DNA from: Dictyobacter arantiisoli
GTDB taxonomy: Bacteria > Chloroflexota > Ktedonobacteria > Ktedonobacterales > Ktedonobacteraceae
Reading direction: 5' to 3'
Assembly (NCBI RefSeq): GCF_008326305.1
Contig: NZ_BIXY01000007.1
Span: 55,143 to 119,142, forward strand
Length of the DNA: 64,000 nt
The notes under the pieces: generated by a model
Told to the model about the DNA's origin: nothing
Database searches by the model: none
Seen by the model: only the letters and a program-made list of their open reading frames with translations
Program-made: the position numbers and the translations under genes
Part shown: positions 1-9,124 of the stretch, one piece after another
Layout: each line of letters starts with the position of its first letter
Position numbering within the stretch: position 1 is the stretch's first letter

Positions 1-1427
1 GGCAGCAGCGCGAGCTTCGCAGTGGTGACATCTTACGCCGTGCCGTCTCCGATATCGATACATTGCAAAACTTTTATATCCGTGTGCTGGCTCCTCCGCT
101 GGTTGCCGTGATTATCGGGATCGTAATGTGGATCTTCTTTGGATTCTTTGGAGCGGTCTTCGGCTTGATCTTTATTGCCTTCTATCTGATCTCTGCAGTG
201 GTCATTCCCTGGCTCTCGCATCTGCTAGGACAGCGCGTCAACCGCGAGACAGTAAGTACGCAGGCAGAACTGGAAGCCCAGCTGGTCGATAGTGTACAGG
301 GGATTGCGGATCTGGTCGCCTTTGGGCAGGAAGAACGCCAGGAACAACAGATCCAGCTCTTGAATAAAAAGATGCGGCGCTTACAGACCACCAATTCATA
401 TGTCAGTGGCATGCAGGGCACACTCACCAATCTGATAATGAATCTATCGGCCTGGACGATGTTGATCGTTGCCATCCCTTATGTCATGCGGGGACAGCTC
501 GATGGTATCCTGCTGGCTGTACTGGTACTGGGTGCTCTGGCTAGCTTTGAGAGCGTGCTACCGCTGGCTGGAGCCTTTCAGCAGTTAGGTGGAAGCCTGG
601 AGGCAGCACGCCGCCTCTTTGAGGTTGTGGACGCCAAACCAGCGGTTCAGAATCCTTCCATCCCATCGCCAACACCTGCTAACCATACCATCGAGGCGCA
701 GCATCTCAATTTCCGCTACGCTCCCGCTGAATCCCATGTCTTGCAAGACATCAACTTCACCCTGCCGCAGGGCAAATGTATCGCCATCGTCGGACCCAGT
801 GGTTCCGGCAAATCCACCCTGGCTCATCTGCTGCTGCGTTTCTGGGACTATCAAGAAGGACAAATCAGCCTGGGTGAACATCCTTTACACGATTATCAGC
901 AGGATGATCTCTATTCCCTGGTCAGTGTTGTAGAACAGGACACCCATCTCTTCAACACAACCATCCGTGAAAACCTGCTCATCGCACGCAAGGGAGCGAC
1001 CGAGGAAGAGATGATCGCGGCAGCCAAACAGGCTCAGCTCCACGATTTTGTACAGACATTGCCAGCTGGCTATGACACGCAGGTTGGAGAGCAAGGCTTG
1101 CGCCTGAGCGGTGGTGAACGACAGCGCGTCGCTATTGCCCGCGCCTTCCTCAAAGACACCCCCATCCTGATCCTGGATGAGCCAACGGTCAACCTGGATG
1201 CCATCACCGAACGAGCGGTACTAGATGCCATCAAAGCCCTGCGCCAGAGCCGCACCACCTTCCTGGTCACTCATCGGCTGGTCGAGATGGACATCGCCGA
1301 TGAAATCCTGGTATTGCAGGCAGGGCACATCGCCGAGCGAGGCACCCATACCGCGCTGCTCCAAAAAGAAGGACTCTACTGGCGTATGTGGCAGCAGCAA
1401 CGCTCCAAAGCTCAAACTAAAGCCTGA
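1..1427 (+). CDS. cydC: CydC-type ABC exporter subunit, 5' end cut by the window
   Basis: This is an exporter half-molecule (membrane domain plus ATPase) of the CydDC type, which moves cysteine or glutathione across the membrane to support cytochrome bd assembly. The frame is open from base 3; the residues before the first visible start codon (LRSGDILRRAVSDID) match the conserved CydC region before the third membrane helix, so the true start lies outside the window. About 475 residues are visible against a usual 550-580. Walker A is GPSGSGKST, the signature is LSGGERQRVAIARA, Walker B is ILILDEP and the switch His is in VTHRL, so the ATP site looks active. CydD would be expected just upstream. 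It converges with the kinase gene and overlaps it by 16 bp. CydC is the best family match; another heterodimeric exporter subunit is possible. Confidence 0.85.
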   Translation, partial: QQRELRSGDILRRAVSDIDTLQNFYIRVLAPPLVAVIIGIVMWIFFGFFGAVFGLIFIAFYLISAVVIPWLSHLLGQRVNRETVSTQAELEAQLVDSVQGIADLVAFGQEERQEQQIQLLNKKMRRLQTTNSYVSGMQGTLTNLIMNLSAWTMLIVAIPYVMRGQLDGILLAVLVLGALASFESVLPLAGAFQQLGGSLEAARRLFEVVDAKPAVQNPSIPSPTPANHTIEAQHLNFRYAPAESHVLQDINFTLPQGKCIAIVGPSGSGKSTLAHLLLRFWDYQEGQISLGEHPLHDYQQDDLYSLVSVVEQDTHLFNTTIRENLLIARKGATEEEMIAAAKQAQLHDFVQTLPAGYDTQVGEQGLRLSGGERQRVAIARAFLKDTPILILDEPTVNLDAITERAVLDAIKALRQSRTTFLVTHRLVEMDIADEILVLQAGHIAERGTHTALLQKEGLYWRMWQQQRSKAQTKA

Positions 1428-2728
1428 CCGTCCAACACAATCAATGGGGAGAGCATTATCTCCCCATCGCTCTGGGGATAATTTATGGCATTGATCGGAG
1501 TGGGGGTGGGCGTTGGTGGCACAGTATGTCTGGACCAGATGGGCAGGCTCCAGAAGATTACCAGTGGCACTAATACGAGCAGCAGCACCAGAAAGACGAT
1601 CGCTGCGAAACGCGAGGATGTCTTCTTACTGGATGGTTGCTGTTGTGTTGCATAGCGAGCCATGGTGGCGGGCAGGACGGCTGTGCTCAACTGCGTCTGT
1701 TTATGCAACGGGGCCGATGGTCCTTCTTCCAGAAGGACATCTTCCCCCAGGGATTTTCTGAGTGCAGCGAGACTGCTCCCTGAACTATAGAGCAAGCTCT
1801 GCGCGGCTCGCTGCGCGACCGGTTGGGCCAGTGCCACCGCGCTGACAGGATACGGTAACGCAGGAAGCTCTGTATTCTGTTCACAAACAACGTTCATTAA
1901 AGCATACAAAAAATCGAGTGGACGCTGATAGCGCCGCTCGACATCCTTCTCCAGAGCTCGCATCACCACATCCTCCAGGGCCAGAGAAACCGCTGGATTC
2001 CGCTCGCTCAGCGCCGGGGGGCGCTCATAGAGATGCATGGTCAGGACGCGTATCGCTGTATCCGCGACAAATGGAGGGCTGCCAGCCAGCAGTTCGTAGA
2101 GCACCACACCCATGCTATAGATATCGCTGGCCGGTACGGCCCGCCCCTGGATCTGCTCTGGTGACATATATTGTGGGGTACCCAGAATACTGGTCGTATG
2201 TGTCACATAACTCGACTGCGGCGGTGCTCCATTCTCATCGGCCAGCACCTTCACCAGACCAAAATCCGAGAGGGCCAGCGAATGATCCGCCTTAAATAAC
2301 ATATTATCGGGCTTAATGTCGCGATGGATCAGGCCACGATCATGCGCATATTGGAGAGCCCGTAAAATAGGAGACAATAAGGATAGCGCATCGCGAGGAG
2401 GAAGCATCTGTGGGGATTTCAAATAGTTTCGTAACGAGCCATGTGAGAGATAGGGCATTGCAAAATAAGCCATGCCATTATAGCGCCCATACTCATATAC
2501 TGACAAAATATTAGGATGTTCGAGTCGCGCCACCACCTGAGCCTCACGCTCGAAACGACGAAGAAAAGCAACCTGATCCTCAGAGTGGGCCTGAAACACC
2601 TTCAACGCCACCTCACGGTTCAGGTACGCATCATGGGCGAGAAAGACAGTTGCCATCCCCCCACGACCAATCAAACGCGTAATACGATAATGACCCAAAC
2701 ACTGACCGACCATTGCTCCCGGCTCCAT
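1412..2728 (-). CDS. Membrane-anchored Ser/Thr protein kinase (PknB type)
   Basis: The protein phosphorylates Ser/Thr residues of unknown targets at the inner face of the membrane. The kinase domain spans about residues 10-270, with the glycine loop (GRGGMA), the VALK lysine, HRDIKPDN, DFG and the SPE version of the APE motif. A basic linker leads to one membrane helix near residues 375-397, then a short outward tail that starts with a Pro-Thr run. There are no PASTA or WD40 sensor repeats. I chose the ATG at 2728 because AGAGGGAG lies 8 bp upstream; the GTG codons further up would sit on top of that ribosome site. The gene converges with cydC and a small hairpin near 1443-1464 lies inside its 3' end. 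Confidence 0.9.
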   Translation of the reverse strand: MEPGAMVGQCLGHYRITRLIGRGGMATVFLAHDAYLNREVALKVFQAHSEDQVAFLRRFEREAQVVARLEHPNILSVYEYGRYNGMAYFAMPYLSHGSLRNYLKSPQMLPPRDALSLLSPILRALQYAHDRGLIHRDIKPDNMLFKADHSLALSDFGLVKVLADENGAPPQSSYVTHTTSILGTPQYMSPEQIQGRAVPASDIYSMGVVLYELLAGSPPFVADTAIRVLTMHLYERPPALSERNPAVSLALEDVVMRALEKDVERRYQRPLDFLYALMNVVCEQNTELPALPYPVSAVALAQPVAQRAAQSLLYSSGSSLAALRKSLGEDVLLEEGPSAPLHKQTQLSTAVLPATMARYATQQQPSSKKTSSRFAAIVFLVLLLVLVPLVIFWSLPIWSRHTVPPTPTPTPINAINYPQSDGEIMLSPLIVLDGQALV

Positions 2729-2898
2729 GCACACCACTCCCTCTATGATCGAGAACGACCCTACTATCCATACCTCTTAAATACTACCACGCCTCTTACT
2801 ATCAAGCAATGTATCCACTTATATAATAATACTTTTGGATCTATTTAATAGCGGCCATCCTTCACAGGTAATACCGCTAAAATGAGAGGATTTATAAA

Positions 2899-2985
2899 CA
2901 AAAACGTAGACATCGCATGGAGCGCAGCGCAGGTCAATGCGCCCTTGCTCGTACGACTCTCTCACCCCAACGCTCTATAATGTCC
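2899..2985. repeat. Dispersed intergenic repeat, family 2, copy 1
   Basis: A stretch starting AAAAACGTAGACATCGCA and ending near CCCCAACGCTC reappears with roughly 80 percent identity at 14898-14992. It has internal GCGC-rich short inverted repeats and no open reading frame of its own. It looks like a small non-coding mobile repeat (REP or MITE type). No transposase is nearby. Confidence 0.6.
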
Positions 2986-2989
2986 CCGG

Positions 2990-3110
2990 CACGGATGTTG
3001 GGGAGGAATGGCCTGCCGGTTTGAACCGTATTGGGCCGCACCTACGTTTTTCGTCATAATTCCTCTTCTTTAAGTGGTATTGCCCGTGAAGGGGGTTGCT
3101 ACGGGGCGTA
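2990..3110. repeat. Dispersed intergenic repeat, family 3, single copy
   Basis: The segment carries TGGTATTGCCCGTGAAGGG followed by GTTGCTACGGG, and on the other strand AAAAACGTAGGTGCGGCC. Both pieces recur in the repeat-rich spacer at 33840-34330. It sits just ahead of the pentapeptide-repeat gene, so it may hold or displace that gene's promoter. Confidence 0.55.
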
Positions 3111-3184
3111 TGGTATACATAAAGCATAAGAGAAAAGATAAATCTGTAATGCGGCCTGTTATTGGCGCAGAAAGGATAGCTATT

Positions 3185-3958
3185 ATGGAAGAGACGGAGA
3201 TGGGTGCGACGACACCTTCTACTACGCCCTCTCAAGAATATGATAATATCTATGGCCCACTACCACCACCACCACCACCAGCGGCTCACCCTTATGTGTG
3301 GACACATCTCTGGAGTATTTTGCTCGTTATCTGTCTGGCCGGCGGCTTTCTCTGGCTGAATCTGCAACAGCGGCAGACGGCCCTGCTCGCCAGTCAGCAA
3401 GAGCAGGCGACTCAGCGTGGCATAGCCACCGAACAACAGCGTGAAACCATTCTACAAAACTATATGAATAAGATGACCGACTTGATGATCAATAACCAGC
3501 TTTTGAAAAACCATAGTCGGGCAGATTCCGCCAAATTAGCCGCCGATGCCCTGACGCGCGAGACGCTGTCGCGTCTGGATGCAGACCGCAAGGCGATCCT
3601 GATGCGTTTCCTGTTTCAAACCAGATTGATCAGCAATGATAGTGACGCCATCGATTTGCAGGATGTCGATATCAGTCAGGCACATATGGGCCAGATCGAT
3701 ATCCGCGATACGACGCTCACAGGAGCTAATCTGAGCGCAACGGATCTACATGGAGCCACGTTAAGCAATGCAATCCTTGTCTTCACCAATCTTTCCCACG
3801 CCAATCTGGCGAAAGCGGATCTCCACGCCTGTGATATGCATAATACCAATCTCTCAGGAGCCAATTTACGGGATGTCACTGGACTCACAACCGATCAGAT
3901 CAATCGCGCAGGTTCACTCAAAGGAGCCACCATGCCCGATGGGACAGTACATAATTAA
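3185..3958 (+). CDS. Membrane-anchored pentapeptide-repeat protein
   Basis: A protein of 257 residues. After a low-complexity start with a proline run (about residues 25-32) there is one membrane helix near residues 42-60, a helical, Gln-rich linker to about residue 165, and then pentapeptide repeats of the A(D/N)LXX kind to about residue 240 (for example TGANLSATDLHGATL, SHANLAKADLHACDM). Such repeats form a right-handed square helix, usually for protein contacts; no enzyme activity is implied. The start at 3185 has AAAGGA 8 bp upstream. An upstream in-frame start would translate through the intergenic repeat and is less likely. The role is unknown. Confidence 0.75.
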   Translation: MEETEMGATTPSTTPSQEYDNIYGPLPPPPPPAAHPYVWTHLWSILLVICLAGGFLWLNLQQRQTALLASQQEQATQRGIATEQQRETILQNYMNKMTDLMINNQLLKNHSRADSAKLAADALTRETLSRLDADRKAILMRFLFQTRLISNDSDAIDLQDVDISQAHMGQIDIRDTTLTGANLSATDLHGATLSNAILVFTNLSHANLAKADLHACDMHNTNLSGANLRDVTGLTTDQINRAGSLKGATMPDGTVHN

Positions 3959-4125
3959 AATAACCAACCATGCAAACATGCCAGATCAAGCCGAAAAACT
4001 TCATCTCTGATTCATCTTGCTCTGCTATAGTAAGGAAGATTCTACAGAGTTCCATTGAGTATGCCCCTACGAAAAAGAGGGTTGATAAATCTCTACAGGC
4101 ATGATTAGCAGAGAAGGAGACGAGC

Positions 4126-5640
4126 ATGATTGCACGCATGAAACGACAAGGATGGCCGCTAGGCGTTCGGCTCCAACTGATGCTCTGGTATACATGCGTC
4201 TTCGCCGTTCTCCTCTTTATCTCAGGCGTTATTCTTTATAAACATTTGCAAACGTCGCTGGCAGGCAGCCTGGATACTGCATTGCAAAGCAGGGCCGAGC
4301 AGATTGCCGGTGAAATCTACCTCGACCATGGAACGATCCAGATGCATGAGTCGGTAGGCGAACTGCCAGGCTTTGAGCATAGTGTCAACAATCATCCTCT
4401 CTCCTATAGTGATGTCAATGATGATATTCTGGTACGTATTCTGGACGCGCAGGGCAAACCATTTCGTATGACGACCGCCTTTCGTTCTATTCACGTACCT
4501 GAGAGCAGCATCACACAACCGCTCCAGGGCAATCCCTGGCAGGATACCATCGAAACGATAGATGGCAAGCAAGATGCACGTATCTATAGCCGCTCGGTCA
4601 CGAAAGATGGGAAATTAATTGCCGTTATCCAGGTGGGACAATTTATGGGGGATTTGCAAAATACCCTCCATCATGTGGCAAAAGAATTTATTTTTCTGGG
4701 TGTCGTGGTGCTCTTATTCAGTGCTCTGGGGAGTTACTGGCTGGCGGCACTGGCCTTCGCGCCCATCCATAATCTTATTCGGACAGCACGCTCGATCAAA
4801 GAGGGAGACCTGAAGCAGCGCGTGCCCGTACCCGCCGCACGCGATGAGGTCCGTTTCCTGGCCCTTACACTCAACGAGATGATTGCCAGTCTGGATCTGG
4901 TATTCGAGCGTCAGCGACGCTTTGTAGCTGATGCCTCGCATGAACTACGCACACCGGTAGCGGTAATCAGAAGCACAACCGATGTAGCTCTCCTGCATGG
5001 GAACGCACAAGAAGACTATATTGCCGTGATTCGCAATGTGAACCTTGAGGCCGAGCGCCTGGGACGGCTCATCAACGATTTGCTGGCCCTGGCACGCGGG
5101 GATGAGGGACAAACCAAACTGGAACACGAAGCTGTCCGCCTGGATCAGCTGGCGGATGTTGTAACGGCTCATGCGGAAACTCTGGCGGAAGAACGCCAGG
5201 TTACATTACAGTGTACAGACCTGCAAGCAACGACCGTGGAAGGCGATGAAACACGCCTGATCCAAATGATTATGAATCTAATCGACAATGCCATTATTTA
5301 TACCAATGCTGGCGGCTCTATCAGCGTATCGGTCACTCATAATGCCCAACAGGCCATCCTGACCATTCGGGATACTGGCATTGGTATCGCCCCTGAACAT
5401 CTCTCGCATATATTTGAACGCTTTTATCGCATCGATCCGGCACGCATCCATGATGGTGGCGGCAGTAGCGGCCTGGGACTGGCTATCGTACAATGGACCA
5501 TTCAGGCACATCGAGGGACCATCAATGTTGACAGCCAACTCGGACAGGGAAGTACCTTCACAATCACCTTACCACTGGCTCCAGAACCAAATAAACAGTT
5601 GCTCAAAATCTCCAGAGACAACCACAAACAAAGTGTTTGA
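4126..5640 (+). CDS. Transmembrane sensor histidine kinase
   Basis: A two-component sensor that autophosphorylates on His and passes phosphate to a response regulator. Residues 15-37 and about 185-210 are membrane helices that bracket an outside sensor domain of about 145 residues; a HAMP linker follows, then the dimerisation/phosphoacceptor helix with SHELRTP near residue 272, and the ATPase domain with N (LIDNAI), G1 (DTGIGI) and G2 (GLGLAIV) boxes. Overall layout is that of CusS/BaeS-like kinases. The start has AAGGAG 7 bp upstream. No response regulator gene adjoins, so it is an orphan here. Its last codons and stop lie within the boundary sequence shared with the hairpin element that follows. 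Confidence 0.93.
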   Translation: MIARMKRQGWPLGVRLQLMLWYTCVFAVLLFISGVILYKHLQTSLAGSLDTALQSRAEQIAGEIYLDHGTIQMHESVGELPGFEHSVNNHPLSYSDVNDDILVRILDAQGKPFRMTTAFRSIHVPESSITQPLQGNPWQDTIETIDGKQDARIYSRSVTKDGKLIAVIQVGQFMGDLQNTLHHVAKEFIFLGVVVLLFSALGSYWLAALAFAPIHNLIRTARSIKEGDLKQRVPVPAARDEVRFLALTLNEMIASLDLVFERQRRFVADASHELRTPVAVIRSTTDVALLHGNAQEDYIAVIRNVNLEAERLGRLINDLLALARGDEGQTKLEHEAVRLDQLADVVTAHAETLAEERQVTLQCTDLQATTVEGDETRLIQMIMNLIDNAIIYTNAGGSISVSVTHNAQQAILTIRDTGIGIAPEHLSHIFERFYRIDPARIHDGGGSSGLGLAIVQWTIQAHRGTINVDSQLGQGSTFTITLPLAPEPNKQLLKISRDNHKQSV

Positions 5641-5828
5641 TTCCCATGCTCTCCACCATCTCTGTGCATGAGTTTTCGCACCTGCGGTGCTCAAAACAGT
5701 TTTTAGTGTGTGGTGCAGGAAAGGTGCACAGCACCTTTCCTGCACCACACACTAAAAAGGGCGCAGGCGCGCACGCGCCTGCCAGCCAGGGAGCAGCAAG
5801 ATCCCGCTGGTATTGGGGGGCTGACACT
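5632..5828. repeat. Variable-hairpin element, copy A
   Basis: A non-coding element with these parts in order: boundary AGTGTTTGATTCCCAT; a conserved arm ending in a small hairpin (GCACC-TGC-GGTGC, about 5678-5690); a perfect 28-bp stem with a 3-nt loop at 5700-5758; a GC-rich small hairpin (GCAGGCGCG-CA-CGCGCCTGC); a conserved arm containing AGCAAGATCCCGCTGG; and a boundary whose complement reads AGTGTCAGCCCCCCAAT, forming an imperfect terminal inverted repeat. Copies with the same flanks but different stem sequence lie at 22550, 48024, 50071, 52262, 60872 and 63802. The T5/A5 ends of the stem could also make it a bidirectional terminator for the histidine kinase gene. Confidence 0.75.
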
Positions 5829-5951
5829 CTCAAAGAGAAAATCAAAAAATAGGGAAACCCTGCCTGTCGGTGACCTGATACAATAGAGCCATCAACTTAA
5901 CATGCCAGCGGCTTATGCGCGAAATTTTTAGAGTGAAGAAGAGAACGATAT

Positions 5952-7376
5952 ATGCCATATACATCCATTCGTGAGATTGCTGACGAATTACACGCAGGAA
6001 TCATCACTCCGACCGAATTAGTCTATGAGCTATTTGAACGCATCGATGAAGTAGAGGGACAGGTTCAGGCCTTTACGACGCTGCTACGTGAGCAGGCGAT
6101 GCGGGATGCCGAACAGTCTGAGCGAGAGTTGCGTACCGGTCTTTATCGCAGCCAGCTCCATGGAGTACCGATAGCGATCAAGGATCTTATCGCCGTACAA
6201 GGGGTCAATACCAGCGCCAGCTCCCAGGTATTGACAGATAATATCGCATTGGAAGATGCCGCCGTGATCGAACAGCTCCGCCGCAATGGAGCTATTATCA
6301 TCGGCAAAACTAACACCTTTGAGTTCGCCTATGGTCCCTATGCGCCCCCCACCCGCAATCCCTGGGACTATAGCCGCACGACGGGAGGTTCCAGTGGGGG
6401 TTCCGCGGCGGCGGTCGCAGCCGGGATGTGTCTGGGAGCCATTGGCACCGATACAGGCGGCTCTATTCGCATCCCCGCTGCCTGCTGTGGCGTAACAGGT
6501 CTCAAGCCCACCTATGGACGTGTCAGTTGCTACGGCGTGATCCCATTGAGTTGGACACTCGATCACGTTGGTCCCATTGGACATAGTGCCGAGGATTGTG
6601 CCATTATCTTTGATGCCATCGCCAAATACGATCCACGTGATCCCAATAGCGTTTCTGGTCCACCAACCACACCCAATCGCTATACCACCATCCTGGAAGG
6701 TGTTGAAGGCCGTGGTCCACTGTCATTACAGGGGCTCAAAATCGGCGTGCCGCAGGACGATTTTGTCAATCCACTCGATCCAGAAGTACGCCGGGCCTGG
6801 CGTGCGGCCTTATTAGTCCTTCAAGAAGAGGGGATAGAAATTATCAATGTAGATCTGCCACGGCCGGATATGGATCTTTATCGTACGATCCAGAAACCCG
6901 AAGCGGCACTGGCACATATGCAAAAGGGCTGGTTTCCTGAGCGGAGTAGCGCCTATGGAGATCTCGTCCGCACACGTCTCAGCGAAGGCCAGCAGATTCC
7001 CGCTATCAACTATCTGGCGGCACTGCATGAGCGCCGTCAGCTTTCAAGCAACTTCCGGGCAGCATTACAACGTGTCGATGCCTTTATTCTTCCTACCATT
7101 CCCACCCCGGCAATCCTGGCGTCGCAAGCGGGCCAGATAATCAAGATAGATGGTGTGCAGGAAGAGGCCACCACCGCGTACTTGCGTTTAACCATGCCAT
7201 TTAATATCACCGGACTTCCGAGCATCTCGTTTCCGGCTGGTTTTAACGCAGCAGGCTTACCGATTGGATTGCAAATCGCTGGCAAGCCATTTGAGGAAGC
7301 CACCATCTTGCGCATTGCCCATGCCTACCAGCAACTAACCGACTGGCACCGGCGCGACCTGCCCGATCAGGCATAA
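5952..7376 (+). CDS. Amidase signature family enzyme
   Basis: An amide-bond hydrolase of the Ser-cisSer-Lys family. The catalytic Lys is in AIKDLIAV (about residue 76), the cis-Ser in [14 protein letters not shown] and the nucleophile Ser in [12 protein letters not shown] (about residue 172). Length 474 residues is normal. It resembles GatA, the glutamyl-tRNA amidotransferase A subunit, but gatB and gatC are not adjacent and a lone gene of this family is more often a general amidase, so I give no symbol. The ATG is preceded by a purine-rich stretch (GAAGAAGAGAA). A hairpin terminator follows 40 bp after the stop. Confidence 0.85.
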   Translation: MPYTSIREIADELHAGIITPTELVYELFERIDEVEGQVQAFTTLLREQAMRDAEQSERELRTGLYRSQLHGVPIAIKDLIAVQGVNTSASSQVLTDNIALEDAAVIEQLRRNGAIIIGKTNTFEFAYGPYAPPTRNPWDYSRTTGGSSGGSAAAVAAGMCLGAIGTDTGGSIRIPAACCGVTGLKPTYGRVSCYGVIPLSWTLDHVGPIGHSAEDCAIIFDAIAKYDPRDPNSVSGPPTTPNRYTTILEGVEGRGPLSLQGLKIGVPQDDFVNPLDPEVRRAWRAALLVLQEEGIEIINVDLPRPDMDLYRTIQKPEAALAHMQKGWFPERSSAYGDLVRTRLSEGQQIPAINYLAALHERRQLSSNFRAALQRVDAFILPTIPTPAILASQAGQIIKIDGVQEEATTAYLRLTMPFNITGLPSISFPAGFNAAGLPIGLQIAGKPFEEATILRIAHAYQQLTDWHRRDLPDQA

Positions 7377-7416
7377 CTAACTGATACAGGCAGCCATAAC
7401 AGATCTACCACAGTAA

Positions 7417-7441
7417 GATTGCGGCATGCTATGCCGCAATC
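7417..7441 (+). terminator. Terminator after the amidase gene
   Basis: An 11-bp perfect stem (GATTGCGGCAT) with a 3-nt loop, 40 bp after the amidase stop. The following T run is weak. Confidence 0.55.
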
Positions 7442-7516
7442 CGATCCTTTCTGTCACACTCGACTGGCATTCTCCCGTATTTAAAGAGGAAGCATCGTAT
7501 TGATTAAGGAGAGTTT

Positions 7517-8374
7517 ATGCAAGATGTAACAGTGCAAGCCACCAATAAAGAATTTTTAAATTCAATCGCCAATAATGATTATGAATTACCAGCAGATATA
7601 GATCCCTTTGCATTTGCACAGGCATTGCTCGCCAATCTAGCCTCACCGGATGCCGAATTGCGGGATGAGCTGAGCTGTCTCATTCTGGCCGGAGGCATTA
7701 TCGACAAACAGAGGTTATCAACCGAGCAACTGGAACAACTGCTCTTATTGACCATTGATCAAGAGCATCTGTTTTATCATATCGGAGAAAAAGAGACAGA
7801 CGCGGTCTTTATGCGTAGCTTCTCCTGCCTCATCATCGCCTCCATCCTCTTTAACGATGCACGTTCGCCGCTATTCAAAACTTCGTTAGTACAACAGAGC
7901 AAAGAAAAGTTGTTACGCTATGCCCAGGAGGAGAAGGATTGGCGCGGTTTCGTGGAAGGAAAAGGCTGGGCGCATGCCATGGCCCATCTCGCCGATGCGT
8001 TAGACCAATGCGCACAACATCCATATATGACATCCGAGGATCGACAAGAAATTCTGACGGTCATCAGCCAGCTCATCCCCCTCTCCGAGCCGCTCTATCA
8101 TGAGGAAGATATACGGCTGGCAAAAATAGCCTACCATGTCATTTTAGGACATCAGGTTAACGAAGCCTTTATTGCCGAATGGCTGAAAATGTGCTCAGTA
8201 GAACGCGATCCGGATGTTATTGCGTGGACGCGCATTACCAATGCCAAAAATGTCTTACGTAGCCTCTACTTCTTGCTACAATGGGACAATATCGCGCCCC
8301 TTGTCGTGGAACAAATATCGCAAGCATTACGTAAGCAAGATGAGATCTATCTGGAAAAGCTGATCTCCGATTAG
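7517..8374 (+). CDS. DUF2785 family protein
   Basis: A 285-residue soluble, helical protein. The segment GWAHAMAHLADALDQC followed by PYMTSEDRQEIL is typical of DUF2785, a family found in Firmicutes and Chloroflexota whose function is unknown. No signal peptide or membrane helix is visible. The start has GGAGAG 5 bp upstream (AAGGAGAGTTTATG). It stands alone, with terminators on both sides. Confidence 0.8.
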   Translation: MQDVTVQATNKEFLNSIANNDYELPADIDPFAFAQALLANLASPDAELRDELSCLILAGGIIDKQRLSTEQLEQLLLLTIDQEHLFYHIGEKETDAVFMRSFSCLIIASILFNDARSPLFKTSLVQQSKEKLLRYAQEEKDWRGFVEGKGWAHAMAHLADALDQCAQHPYMTSEDRQEILTVISQLIPLSEPLYHEEDIRLAKIAYHVILGHQVNEAFIAEWLKMCSVERDPDVIAWTRITNAKNVLRSLYFLLQWDNIAPLVVEQISQALRKQDEIYLEKLISD

Positions 8375-8397
8375 CAAACCAGCGTGATAGCCATAAA

Positions 8398-8429
8398 AAA
8401 GAGTATTCCAGCAAATTGGAATACTCTTT
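8398..8429. terminator. Bidirectional terminator
   Basis: A 13-bp stem AAAGAGTATTCCA with a 6-nt loop lies between the convergent DUF2785 and response-regulator genes. A-rich DNA on the left and the CTTT end on the right allow use from either strand. Confidence 0.65.
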
Positions 8430-8487
8430 CATGGATGAGTAGATATATCTGTCGCAAATATATAGATACTCATAACTGCATGACCTT

Positions 8488-8886
8488 CTATTGGAGTAAG
8501 TCTTCAATTTTATCTAACAACTCATCTAATTCAAATGGCTTATGTAGAGCTGCAAGCTGGCGCTTACGGACTTCGTCTTCTGGCAGGAAAGCACTCATAA
8601 TAATAGCCGGTACATCTGAAGTATGCTCCATAGAATGCATCCGGTCACACAATTCAATGCCATTGATATGCGGCAAGCGATAATCAGTAATCACCAGACA
8701 AGGTTTCAAAGCCTCGATAATATCCAATGCCTGAATGCCATCGGTTACCAGCATAGTATGATATGAAGTTTCCTGGGAGAGTGCATAGATCAGCAAAGAG
8801 CCAATGCTATCATCGTCCTCAACCACCAGAATTGTTTTATCTAATGGAGTGTTTCCCTGTTGGGATTGCTCCTCTAACTGCTGCAT
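8488..8886 (-). CDS. Single-domain response regulator
   Basis: A 132-residue CheY-like receiver with no output domain. The acidic pocket is VVEDDD (about residues 21-26), the phospho-acceptor Asp is in VITDYRLP (about residue 72), the conserved Thr/Ser position is in IIMSA, and the Lys is in LHKPFELDEL. The first 17 residues are Gln/Glu-rich. It could relay phosphate in a phosphorelay or act by protein contact. No kinase adjoins; the orphan histidine kinase about 3 kb away on the other strand is a possible but unproven partner. Confidence 0.88.
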   Translation of the reverse strand: MQQLEEQSQQGNTPLDKTILVVEDDDSIGSLLIYALSQETSYHTMLVTDGIQALDIIEALKPCLVITDYRLPHINGIELCDRMHSMEHTSDVPAIIMSAFLPEDEVRKRQLAALHKPFELDELLDKIEDLLQ

Positions 8887-9066
8887 AACATGCTCCCTCT
8901 TTATGAATTTACACCATCATAAACTACCTATAGGATAAAATACGGCCCAGGAGAGAACACAGTTTCGCAAAAAGGTCTATTTTACATTAATTTTTACTGA
9001 GTAATTAACTGAAATATAATAAGAAAGATAAAAGCAAAGCTATCATAAAACATCCTGAAAAAAAGC

Positions 9067-9095
9067 TTGACAGTGAGAAAAGTTCCCTGTATAAT
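9067..9095 (+). promoter_or_regulatory. Sigma-70-type promoter of tRNA-Thr copy 1
   Basis: A perfect TTGACA (9067-9072) and a perfect TATAAT (9090-9095) are separated by 17 bp. The tRNA begins 29 bp after the -10 box. A near-identical arrangement precedes the second copy. Confidence 0.85.
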
Positions 9096-9124
9096 CTAGC
9101 GTGTAGTCGAAAAGCTACCTGTTT

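Noticed and set aside
5700..5758. attC site of an integron
   Set aside because: The stem is perfect, lacks the bulged bases and R-box sequences of attC sites, and there are no gene cassettes or integrase.
5627..5828. Invertible promoter or phase-variation switch at copy A
   Set aside because: Copies A and B do show opposite cores behind the same boundary, but no recombinase gene or promoter is nearby, and insertion in two orientations with terminal inverted repeats explains it.
6084..6584. A 166-codon minus-strand frame inside the amidase gene
   Set aside because: Shadow of a strongly conserved amidase sequence; low-quality translation.
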